From Planctomycetaceae bacterium (GTDB lineage: Bacteria > Planctomycetota > Planctomycetia > Pirellulales > Pirellulaceae), in contig DMPQ01000436.1 in the NCBI GenBank assembly GCA_003455945.1, positions 11,868-20,216 of the forward strand: a DNA stretch of 8,349 nt, read 5' to 3'. Shown in pieces: positions 1 through 7,001 of the stretch. The notes below the pieces were generated by a model. It saw only the letters and a program-made list of their open reading frames with translations. It did no database searches and was not told where the DNA came from. Position 1 is the stretch's first letter. Every line of letters starts with the position of its first letter. The translations under genes were made by a program, and so were the position numbers.

Positions 1-87
1 CGCTACTCGGACGACCTGTGGAAGGAGTTCACCGGCAAGGAGCCGGCGGAGATCTGGTCGGAGTACGTCGCGACGCTGAAGCAGTAG
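1..87 (+). CDS. 3' end of a gene, possibly a basic secretory protein (BSP) type peptidase
   Basis: Reading from base 1, the last 28 codons of an open frame end in TAG at 85-87; the start lies outside the window. The visible residues begin RYSDDLWKEFTGK and continue to SEYVATLKQ. An aromatic-rich helical ending with 'LWKEFTGK' followed by 'IWSEY' is how I remember the C-termini of planctomycete proteins of the plant basic secretory protein family, which are secreted putative metallopeptidases. The zinc-binding HExxH region that would settle this is not in the window. That the frame is coding is well supported: good codon use, amphipathic sequence and a stop just before a non-coding gap. The family name is a tentative recollection. 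The gene runs in the same direction as the esterase that follows 129 bp later. Confidence 0.6.
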   Translation, partial: RYSDDLWKEFTGKEPAEIWSEYVATLKQ

Positions 88-216
88 ACGATCGGTCGAG
101 CGAGTCCGAGGGGGTGGACCGGATCGTCCGATCGGTGGCGAGCGGGATCGGGACCGCGCATACTCGAGCGGCCTCTTTCGGACGATTCGATGTGCTGCGC
201 GATCGGAGACTCGAAC
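88..216 (+). other. Intergenic gap with a weak imperfect inverted repeat
   Basis: 129 bp between the upstream stop codon and the esterase start. Bases 88-97 (acgatcggtc) can pair with 117-127 (gaccggatcgt), with one bulged G at 121 and a 19-nt loop. This is a possible stem just after the stop, but no T-run follows, so it is at best a weak terminator or an mRNA 3' structure. I see no convincing -35/-10 pair for the esterase. CATACT at 159-164 resembles a -10 box but has no matching -35. CGGAG at 204-208 is the likely ribosome binding site, 8 nt before the ATG at 217. Confidence 0.3.
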
Positions 217-1167
217 ATGATCCGCCGTCACCTGCTCTCGATCCTCTTCGGTGCGATCGTCGTTACCGGTTCGTCGTTCGCGTCGGCCGATGACGACGGC
301 AAGGTTCGGGTCTTCGTACTCGCCGGTCAGTCGAACATGGAAGGGCATGGCATCGTCGCCGCCGATCCGGCTCGAAACGAAGGGAAGGGGAGTCTCGCCT
401 ACGTCGCCGAACATCAACCCGAATCGCCGATCGCCGCATGGCGAGCCGGAGACGGATCGTGGCGAGAACGGGACGACGTCCTGATCTCGTATCTGGATCG
501 CCACGGGCGATTGCGGCCGGGATTCGGCGCGAATGAAGATCGGATCGGCCCCGAACTCGGCTTCGGAACGGTCGTCGGCGATCGGTTCGACGCTCCGGTG
601 CTGCTGGTGAAGTTGGCGTGGGGCGGGAAGAGCCTGGGAGCCGACTTTCGCCCGCCGTCCGCCGGCGGCGAAGCGCCGGGGCCCTACTACGTCGAACTGG
701 TCGAGCGCACGAAGAAGCTGCTCGCGAACCTCGACGAGACCTTTCCGGAGCTGGCAGGTCGAGAGATCGAACTGGCGGGGATCGGCTGGCATCAGGGGTG
801 GAACGACCGAGTCAATCAGGCGTTCAACGACGAGTACGAGAAGAACCTCGCCTGCCTGATCCGCGACCTGCGACGCGAGTTCGATTCGCCGCGACTCCCG
901 TTCGTCATCGCCGAAACGGGGATGAGCGGCGAGAGCGAGACGCATCCGCGAGCGTTGTCGTTGATGCGAGCTCAAGCGGCCGTCGCCGAGTACGACGAGT
1001 TCCGCGGTACCGTCGCCTTCGTCGGCACGCGCGCCTTCTATCGCCCGGCCGAAGAGTCCCCTTCGGGGCAGGCCTATCACTGGAACACGAACGCCGAGAC
1101 CTATTGGCTGATCGGCGAAGGGATGGGAACGGCGATGCTCAGCCTGCTCGACGAAGCGGCGAAGTAG
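217..1167 (+). CDS. Secreted sialate O-acetylesterase-like esterase (SASA / carbohydrate esterase family 6 type)
   Basis: A 316-residue protein. I chose the ATG at 217 over an in-frame ATG at 190 because it is preceded by CGGAG with 8-nt spacing and opens directly into a signal peptide: MIRRH, a hydrophobic core, and a likely cut after FASA at about residue 24. The 190 start would add nine odd residues (MCCAIGDSN). Motifs of the SASA/CE6 branch of the SGNH superfamily are clear: VLAGQSNMEG (35-43) with Ser39 as probable nucleophile, GPELGFG (111-117), KLAWGGKSL (132-140), GIGWHQGWND (188-197), and AYHWNTNAETYWLIGEGMG (286-304), where His288 is the likely catalytic base. Length and motif order fit a complete enzyme. 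Members remove acetyl or other acyl groups from sugars; planctomycetes carry many copies, often tied to algal polysaccharide use. The substrate cannot be read from sequence. Predicted location is periplasmic or extracellular. Confidence 0.9.
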   Translation: MIRRHLLSILFGAIVVTGSSFASADDDGKVRVFVLAGQSNMEGHGIVAADPARNEGKGSLAYVAEHQPESPIAAWRAGDGSWRERDDVLISYLDRHGRLRPGFGANEDRIGPELGFGTVVGDRFDAPVLLVKLAWGGKSLGADFRPPSAGGEAPGPYYVELVERTKKLLANLDETFPELAGREIELAGIGWHQGWNDRVNQAFNDEYEKNLACLIRDLRREFDSPRLPFVIAETGMSGESETHPRALSLMRAQAAVAEYDEFRGTVAFVGTRAFYRPAEESPSGQAYHWNTNAETYWLIGEGMGTAMLSLLDEAAK

Positions 1168-1174
1168 TACGCAG

Positions 1175-1231
1175 CGGAGCGAGCGGGCACCGCGTGCTTC
1201 AAGGCAGGGATCTCCCTGCGTCGCCGCTCCG
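1175..1231 (+). terminator. Foldable 3' segment after the esterase gene, possible terminator
   Basis: Eight bases after the esterase stop, CGGAGCG (1175-1181) is exactly complementary to CGCTCCG (1225-1231). Inside lie two further hairpins: GCAC/GTGC at 1187-1190 and 1194-1197 with a 3-nt loop, and a perfect inverted repeat GCAGGG-ATCT-CCCTGC at 1204-1219. Together they could form a small three-way junction. The 1204-1219 hairpin is the strongest element. No proper U-tract follows (gattcattcccc), so intrinsic termination is unproven; it could instead protect the mRNA 3' end. Confidence 0.35.
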
Positions 1232-1292
1232 ATTCATTCCCCGCTCGAGTCGGTCATTCGACGATCGAACGGTTTCGCCCGGTCGTTTCTCT

Positions 1293-1322
1293 TTGCTTCC
1301 GACTCCACGACTTGGCTACGAT
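1293..1322 (+). promoter_or_regulatory. Candidate sigma70-type promoter for the zinc-ribbon/kinase operon
   Basis: TTGCTT (1293-1298) and TACGAT (1317-1322) are separated by 18 bp and resemble -35 and -10 boxes. It lies in the least GC-rich part of the gap, about 120 bp before the ATG at 1442 and downstream of the foldable segment that follows the esterase. This fits the two following genes being transcribed separately from the esterase. Planctomycete promoters are poorly defined and short matches arise by chance, so this is a suggestion only. Confidence 0.25.
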
Positions 1323-1441
1323 GCGGTCGAGGAGCGTGCTCGGTCGAGTGCGGTGCTCGCGGGAAGATGGCCGGTCGGGGCTTTCGTCCTCCGAGAGGCG
1401 ATCTTCGGTTCGTCCGAATTCCGCATCGCACGGAACCGAAC

Positions 1442-3562
1442 ATGTCGCAACGTGTCGCCTGCCCCTGCGGCGAACGCTTCGTCGTCGACTCGACCGAAGC
1501 CACGACTCAGTGCCCCTCCTGTCGCCGACAGTTACGGCTCTCGCGATCCGCGCCGGCGACTGCAGCCGCTGCGGCTCCGGCCGCGAGTCGATCCGCCGCT
1601 GAAGGCACGGCGGCCTTGGGCGTTCGCCGGATCGCCTGTCCCTGCGGCCACGAGATCCGCTTTCGCGGCGAGCGAGGGACGCTCGAATGCCCGCGTTGCG
1701 GCGTTCGGTTGACCGTCTCGGGTGAATCGACCGGTCGTCTCGAACAGCCGCCGATCGGAACCGACCGCGACACGCTCCCCGATCCGCTCGGTTCCTTCGC
1801 CACGCAAGAGCATCTGCCGAGCACGCAACTCGGCCAACGGCCGAGCGGGACCACGCGACGGCTTTCGTCGCTCCCCGTCAGCAATCTTGGGTCACCCCCT
1901 CGCTCCGGCTCGTCCGGCCACGGTCGAACGGGGTGGATCATCGGCGGAATCGCTGCCGGTGTCGTCGCGATGATCGGACTGGTCGCCGTCGTCCTGGTGA
2001 TGCTGCTGGGGGTCAACCGTACCCCGGTCGATGACGGCAATCGCGTCGCGGACTCGTCGCCATTGTCGGTCGTTCCGGCGGACGAAGTTTCCGGCATACC
2101 GACGTCGAATCCTGCCGTGACGCCCGGTGATGCCTCTGCTTCATCCGCGAACGTTGATGATCCGGGCGATCGAGTCCGTATCGGTACCTATCCCGCCGGA
2201 CCGCGACTCCCGGTGACGACCGAGTTCGTCGCACGGCAGTTGATCGATGAACACGGCTCGCTGATCGAGTCGGTGGTTCGGCCGATTCCGCCCGAGACGA
2301 ATGCGGCTCCGTCGTATCTGATGACGCTTGCGAAGCTCTCACCCGACCTGACGACGCAGCTCGGCCTCGGCGGATCGGAGTCCGCAGCGTGGCGGTCCGC
2401 TACGGATCGGCAGGCCGAGATTGCGAGGATGTCCTCGATCCTGACCGAGCGAGGTGCAGGCCCCGAGACGGCATCGTTCGCGATTACCTTCGATCCGATC
2501 ATCGCCGAGATTCTCGCGGCTCAGCGAGCGCACTCGGACTGCTCCTTCATGATCCTCGGCGACTGGGAGATGCTGCTCCCTCACCTTCAGGCATTGAGGG
2601 AACTGACGCGAATCATGCAGGTCAGGCTGGCGAGTTGGCCTGCCGACCGACCTGTCTCGCAAGCGGTCGACGAGTACCTGGCGCTGCTTCGACTTTGCGA
2701 GGAGTTTTCGCGCGACAACCTGATCGGGCGTCTGACCGCCTTGGCCAGCGAGAGCGCCGTGCAGGCTCAGGCGATGCGTCTGTTCATGGAAGACCGAGCG
2801 TCCGACGAGGATCGTCGACGCATCATCGCCGGTCTGCGTCGCCGCGATGCTGCGGCAAGCCTATCGGGCTTTCGGCAGGCGATGAACGGCGAACGACTGG
2901 TCTTCGTCCTGACCTTGAGAGGGATCACTCCGGGCGACCGGGACTTCGGGCGAAAGCTGGCATCGCTCCTTTCGGCGATCGCGACCAAGCCGCTCGACGA
3001 AAACGAACCCCAGTTCAAGATCCTCGCTTCGGCCGCCAATGCGTTGACGGCTGACGATCGGATGCGAGCCTTGTCGCTCTGGGACGACTTCGACTCGCTG
3101 TTGCTCGATCGGTTCGCCGACGACGAGCGCGACCTCGACAAGATTCGGGATGAGCGAAGCCGACTCGCGAAACGACGCATGGATGAGCTTCAGAAAGCGA
3201 TCCGAGAGGCGGGAACGATTTCGCGTGAGGTCTTTCCCGAGATCCTGGTCGGCCTGCTGCGCCCGGCCGACGCTTCGGCGTTCGAGTCCGAAATCCGCGT
3301 GATGGCCAGGCGGCGCATCGCTTGGGCCACGCTTGCGATGCGAGTCGGCGATCTGGACTCGACCGCCGGCCCCCTGGCGATCGAGCCGTCCGAATCGATG
3401 GGAATCGATCCCTACGGTGGCGAACCGTTGCGTTGCGTCCTTCGATCGTCGGGGCCGTTCGTCTACTCGATCGGTCCCGATCGGATCGATGATGGGGCCG
3501 AATCCGTATCGAGCGGCACGTCGAACGGTGATCTGACGATCGATGGGTGTCTCGATCGATGA
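1442..3562 (+). CDS. Membrane protein with two N-terminal zinc ribbons, one TM helix and a planctomycete-type C-terminal 'YSIGPD' motif
   Basis: A 706-residue protein of unknown function. I prefer the ATG at 1442 to the upstream in-frame ATG at 1367 because it places MSQRVACPCG, a zinc-ribbon opening, right at the N-terminus. The 25 extra residues otherwise added are Arg/Pro-rich and unstructured. Two zinc ribbons have the same spacing, C-x-C-x14-C-x2-C: Cys7, 9, 24, 27 and Cys66, 68, 83, 86, joined by an Ala-rich linker. A polar, Ser/Pro-rich stretch leads to one membrane helix at about 164-190 (GWIIGGIAAGVV...). A second low-complexity linker (about 191-245) leads to a mostly helical domain (about 255-640), charged and coiled-coil-like near 560-590. 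The end, 656-700, has DPYGGEPLR then FVYSIGPDRIDDG, a segment I recall at the ends of many planctomycete proteins with pseudopilin-like or zinc-ribbon layouts. I recognise no catalytic motif. It lies 19 bp before the kinase gene, so a shared operon and a signalling role (substrate, scaffold or sensor) are inferred. Confidence 0.85.
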   Translation: MSQRVACPCGERFVVDSTEATTQCPSCRRQLRLSRSAPATAAAAAPAASRSAAEGTAALGVRRIACPCGHEIRFRGERGTLECPRCGVRLTVSGESTGRLEQPPIGTDRDTLPDPLGSFATQEHLPSTQLGQRPSGTTRRLSSLPVSNLGSPPRSGSSGHGRTGWIIGGIAAGVVAMIGLVAVVLVMLLGVNRTPVDDGNRVADSSPLSVVPADEVSGIPTSNPAVTPGDASASSANVDDPGDRVRIGTYPAGPRLPVTTEFVARQLIDEHGSLIESVVRPIPPETNAAPSYLMTLAKLSPDLTTQLGLGGSESAAWRSATDRQAEIARMSSILTERGAGPETASFAITFDPIIAEILAAQRAHSDCSFMILGDWEMLLPHLQALRELTRIMQVRLASWPADRPVSQAVDEYLALLRLCEEFSRDNLIGRLTALASESAVQAQAMRLFMEDRASDEDRRRIIAGLRRRDAAASLSGFRQAMNGERLVFVLTLRGITPGDRDFGRKLASLLSAIATKPLDENEPQFKILASAANALTADDRMRALSLWDDFDSLLLDRFADDERDLDKIRDERSRLAKRRMDELQKAIREAGTISREVFPEILVGLLRPADASAFESEIRVMARRRIAWATLAMRVGDLDSTAGPLAIEPSESMGIDPYGGEPLRCVLRSSGPFVYSIGPDRIDDGAESVSSGTSNGDLTIDGCLDR

Positions 3563-3568
3563 ATCGGC

Positions 3569-3576
3569 AAGGCAGG
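3569..3576 (+). promoter_or_regulatory. Ribosome binding site that decides the kinase start
   Basis: AAGGCAGG lies 5 nt before the ATG at 3582 and is the best Shine-Dalgarno-like run in the gene junction. The alternative in-frame ATG at 3543 has only a CGATC-rich run before it and would overlap the preceding gene by 20 bp. Starting at 3582 leaves a 19-bp gap after the stop at 3560-3562, close enough for coupled translation. Confidence 0.5.
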
Positions 3577-3581
3577 CTTCC

Positions 3582-6500
3582 ATGTCGGTGAACTGTCCCG
3601 CATGCGGTCGAGGATCGAGCTCGGCTGACGTGACCTGCTGCGAGCACTGCGGCGCGACGGTCGGCTCCGACGCGATCGCGCCGACGCTCCGTCTGGCAGT
3701 CGACGGAGAGCGGTCGCTCGCCGAGGTCTCATCGGTCGAACCGACGGATTCAACCGCCCCGGAAGAGGTCGAGTATCGGATCGGGCGATACCGATTGACC
3801 AAGGGACTCGGCAAGGGAACCTTCGGAGCCGTCTGGCAGGCGCATGACGAATCTCTCGATCGGGTCGTCGCGATCAAGCTCCCTCGAAGTTCGATGATCG
3901 GAGCGGATCGGGTCGAGGGGTTCCTGGCGGAAGCACGTGCCGTCGCGAAGCTGAATCATCCGGGCATCGTTCGGGTGATCGAAGTCGGCAAGACCAGCCG
4001 CGGTCTCTTCATCGTTTCGGAGTTCGTTCGCGGGAGCGACTTTCGCCGATACCTGGATGACCACGCCCTCTCGGTCGCCGACTCGGTCGAGTTCGCACGC
4101 CAGTTGTCACAGGCGCTTCAGCACGCGCATGAGAACGGCATCGTGCATCGCGATCTGAAGCCCGCCAACGTGATGATCGACGAGCAGCGTCGATTGCACG
4201 TGATGGACTTCGGACTGGCCAAGCGACTGTCGTCCGACGACACGCGCACGGTCGACGGCCTGATCATGGGAACGCCGGCCTACATGTCTCCGGAGCAGGC
4301 ACGGGGCGAATCGCGGAATGTGGATGCGCGCAGCGACGTCTACTCGATCGGAGTGATGCTGTTCGAAATGGCGACCGGCGGACTTCCGTTCCGCGGCCGG
4401 GAACGTCGCCTGCTGGAACAGGTGATCCATGAGGAACCTCCTTCGTTGCGTCGTCTGAATGCGGCGATCCCAGCGGACCTCGAGAACATCTGCCTCAAGT
4501 GCCTGGCGAAGGATCCGGCTTCCAGGTACGAAAGCGCTGCCGCTCTCGACGCCGACCTTCAGGCGTTTCAGGAAGGGCGAGAAGTCTCAGCAAAGAGCCT
4601 GTCGAGATTCGAGAAGACGGTGCGCTGGTGTCGTCGCAATCCGGTCGTTGCCGGGTTCCTGGCCGCCACGACTCTGCTGACGCTCACCACGATCGGCTCG
4701 ACCGGCGCCTATCTCGTTCGAGAACGAGGTTATCGGCGCGAGCAACAGGGAACGCTCGACCGACTGGAAGAACTACTGGAGGAGAAGAACGATGCGATCG
4801 TGACGGTCGAAAAGGAACGTCGCCGAGTGCTCGAGACTCTTCGCATCGCCGAGGTGGACCGTGATGCGGCGATCGCCTCGCAGCGACTGGCCTCGACCGC
4901 CCAGCAGCGAAGCCTGAAGATCGCCCTGGGGACCGATCTGAAGCGAGCCGACGATCTCTTCGCGGCCGGTCGCTGGCATGAGGCAAGAAGCCTGCTCGAC
5001 CTGCCTCGGTCCGAAGGACTGACCGAAGTCGAAGACCGCTCCTGGGCCCGCCGTTATCAGAGCGCACGACTCGAACGACTGGTCTCGTTCGGTCAAAGCA
5101 ACTCCGTCCGGAGCGGTATCCGTCGCATCGTTCATGATCGTCGCAACGCGAGACTCGTCATGCTCGGCGACGACGGACGACTGCTGGCGCTCCCCGAGGG
5201 GACGATCGACAGCGATCCGGGACCGATGCGTCATGACGTCTTGGACTTCGATCTCGACGCGACGAGCGGCCACCTCGCTGCAGCGGACCGATCGGGCGGG
5301 GTCCGGCTTCGAGCAGCCGGCGCATCCGAGTGGCGTTCGATCGAGATCAGCGGCTCGTCCGAAGTCACCCGGGTCCGGCTTGATCCCGTGAAACCGCGGC
5401 TTGCCTGGTCCGATTCGTCGGGCACTTTCGGAGTCACGTCGTTCGATGGGGCGACGATTCGATCCCCCGAAGCGGTTCCGAGTCCGCGGGACCTCTGCTG
5501 GAATCCGGACGGCACGGAACTGGCGATCGTCGATGCCGATGGTCGAGTGCGATTCTGGAGACCGTCGGACGGCGAGGTGCTGCGCAAGCTCGATTCGATC
5601 GAACAGGTCCTGACGCTCGGGTGGAATGCCGGCGGCAAACAGCTCTTGGCCGCTTGTACGAACGGACTGGCGATGATCGACGTCGCATCTGATGCGCTCG
5701 TCGAGTTCGATGAGTCACTGGCCAATGGTCGTCAGGTCGTGGGACTGGGAGAGCCGGGGCACTACGTGATCGTCCTGTCGGACGGTCGCATTCGCGAACG
5801 GAGTCGGAGCAGCCCGCACGGTCGGCTGCTCGATATTCTTCCCTCCGGTGTGACATCGGTCGCCTGGGCCGAGGAAGGGGAGGCCCTGTTCGTCGGCGGT
5901 CAGCGAGGGGAATGGGCTGCGGTCCGTCTTTCCCCGACGGCGCGACTGGAACCGACTCGCCTGGATCAGGGTGCCCCTGTCCGGCGGATCGCGTTCGACT
6001 CGACCGGCACCCGCGTCGCGTCGGCGGGGTGGGATGGTCGAGTCGTGATCTGGGACGCGGTGACTCGACAACCGATCCGTGAGCTTCACGTCTTCGATTC
6101 CGGGAAGCAGGCGGAACAGCCGCTTTGGAGCCCCGATGATCGGATTCTGGCCGTCAGCGGCACCGACGGCACCATCAGGTTTCTCGAACCGAACAGCGGC
6201 AGCGAGATCGGCAGAACGAAGGAAGTCGTCGGGGGTCTCTGGAGCATTGCCTGGCATTCGCGTCTGCCGCGCATCGCGAGCAGCAGCCCCGACGGCGTCG
6301 TCAGAATCTGGGATACCGAGACGTTTGCCGAAGTTCGTTCGCTTCCTCAGGGTTACGTCGTCGAGCAGGTCGACTGGCATCCGACCGAGGACCTGCTGGC
6401 CATGGCCAAAGGCGATGTCGGAATCATCGATCCGTTCGCGAACGAGTATCGCTCGCACCTCGAGGGACGGAGCGGTCTGTTCTTCGATTGCCGATTCCAT

Positions 6501-7001
6501 CCGACGGAACCGTGGATCGCCGGAGCGGAAAGCAACGGCTTCGTGAAGGTGTGGAACTATCGGGAGCGGAAGGTCGAAGGGGAGCTGCGGGACTTTCGCG
6601 AACCGGCTCGCGGAATCGCCTGGACTCCGAACCACGAGAGCCTGGCGATCGCCTATGGCGACGGAAAGATCCGGATCTGGCACCTGCCTTCGAAGAGCGT
6701 CGTGCTGACGCTCGACAATCCGCATCAGTCCGGCGCCGCGGCCTCGCTGTGGTGGCTCGCGTTCTCGCCCGACGGAAACGAACTGTGGGCTTCGAACCAT
6801 GGCGGATCGATTCTGATCTATGACCTCGGCGAACAGCCGACCGACGGTCGAGCGCCGAGCGCTTCGGCACTCCCGTCGTCCCCTCACTCAACGGTCGGAA
6901 CGACCGTCGACCGCGCTTTCGAACCGAACCTCACGGCAGGTCTCCAGCGCCATGCGACGAAGATCGCGAGAGAACGGGTCGTCGGTCAGTCCGATCGGTA
7001 G
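3582..7001 (+). CDS. Receptor-like Ser/Thr protein kinase: zinc ribbon, Hanks-type kinase, TM helix, coiled coil, WD40 propellers
   Basis: An 1139-residue protein from the ATG at 3582, which has a good RBS and opens at MSVNCPACG. Residues 5-23 form a short zinc ribbon (Cys5, 8, 20, 23). The kinase domain (about 70-330) is complete: GLGKGTFG glycine loop (75-82), VAIK with Lys99, helix-C Glu117, HRDLKPAN with Asp191, DFG at 209-211, MGTPAYMSPEQ (229-239) and Arg315. It should be active, and as an RD kinase is probably controlled by activation-loop phosphorylation. RWCRRNP (348-354), a juxtamembrane sequence I recall from planctomycete kinases, precedes one membrane helix (about 355-379). A charged coiled coil (about 382-445) and a short helical, TPR-like piece (about 450-473) follow. 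Residues about 513-1082 hold roughly 14 WD40-like repeats, the clearest being VVIWD (821-825), VRIWD (907-911), VKVWN (988-992) and IRIWH (1030-1033). The kinase should be cytoplasmic and the propellers across the membrane as a sensor. The last 57 residues are low-complexity and overlap the opposing gene. Confidence 0.95.
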   Translation: MSVNCPACGRGSSSADVTCCEHCGATVGSDAIAPTLRLAVDGERSLAEVSSVEPTDSTAPEEVEYRIGRYRLTKGLGKGTFGAVWQAHDESLDRVVAIKLPRSSMIGADRVEGFLAEARAVAKLNHPGIVRVIEVGKTSRGLFIVSEFVRGSDFRRYLDDHALSVADSVEFARQLSQALQHAHENGIVHRDLKPANVMIDEQRRLHVMDFGLAKRLSSDDTRTVDGLIMGTPAYMSPEQARGESRNVDARSDVYSIGVMLFEMATGGLPFRGRERRLLEQVIHEEPPSLRRLNAAIPADLENICLKCLAKDPASRYESAAALDADLQAFQEGREVSAKSLSRFEKTVRWCRRNPVVAGFLAATTLLTLTTIGSTGAYLVRERGYRREQQGTLDRLEELLEEKNDAIVTVEKERRRVLETLRIAEVDRDAAIASQRLASTAQQRSLKIALGTDLKRADDLFAAGRWHEARSLLDLPRSEGLTEVEDRSWARRYQSARLERLVSFGQSNSVRSGIRRIVHDRRNARLVMLGDDGRLLALPEGTIDSDPGPMRHDVLDFDLDATSGHLAAADRSGGVRLRAAGASEWRSIEISGSSEVTRVRLDPVKPRLAWSDSSGTFGVTSFDGATIRSPEAVPSPRDLCWNPDGTELAIVDADGRVRFWRPSDGEVLRKLDSIEQVLTLGWNAGGKQLLAACTNGLAMIDVASDALVEFDESLANGRQVVGLGEPGHYVIVLSDGRIRERSRSSPHGRLLDILPSGVTSVAWAEEGEALFVGGQRGEWAAVRLSPTARLEPTRLDQGAPVRRIAFDSTGTRVASAGWDGRVVIWDAVTRQPIRELHVFDSGKQAEQPLWSPDDRILAVSGTDGTIRFLEPNSGSEIGRTKEVVGGLWSIAWHSRLPRIASSSPDGVVRIWDTETFAEVRSLPQGYVVEQVDWHPTEDLLAMAKGDVGIIDPFANEYRSHLEGRSGLFFDCRFHPTEPWIAGAESNGFVKVWNYRERKVEGELRDFREPARGIAWTPNHESLAIAYGDGKIRIWHLPSKSVVLTLDNPHQSGAAASLWWLAFSPDGNELWASNHGGSILIYDLGEQPTDGRAPSASALPSSPHSTVGTTVDRAFEPNLTAGLQRHATKIARERVVGQSDR

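Larger units (their letters stand above)
1168..1441 (+). other. Intergenic region between the esterase and the kinase operon
   Basis: 274 bp with no gene I can support. The first quarter is GC-rich and can fold (1175-1231, listed separately). The middle holds a run richer in pyrimidine and T around 1280-1320 containing a candidate promoter (1293-1322). The last part, 1367-1441, is open in frame with the next gene, but its translation (MAGRGFRPPRGDLRF...) is arginine/proline-rich and unlike a protein N-terminus. I therefore treat it as 5' untranslated sequence. CGGAA at 1431-1435 is a weak ribosome binding site for the ATG at 1442. Confidence 0.5.

Noticed and set aside
1175..1231. tRNA-like cloverleaf
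   Set aside because: Only two internal arms, no T-arm GTTCGA motif and no CCA-type acceptor; too short for a tRNA.
618..1712. 364-codon forward open frame across the esterase end and the intergenic gap
   Set aside because: Its translation is Arg-rich and without domains, and it overlaps the esterase gene in another frame. It is a by-product of high GC.
2861..3877. 338-codon reverse open frame opposite the zinc-ribbon and kinase genes
   Set aside because: The forward strand carries unmistakable motifs here; the reverse translation is rich in Arg and Ser with no recognisable pattern.
5715..6887. 390-codon reverse open frame opposite the WD40 region
   Set aside because: It mirrors well-formed WD40 repeats on the forward strand, and its own translation shows no domain. 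It ends one base before the true lipoprotein stop but in a different frame.
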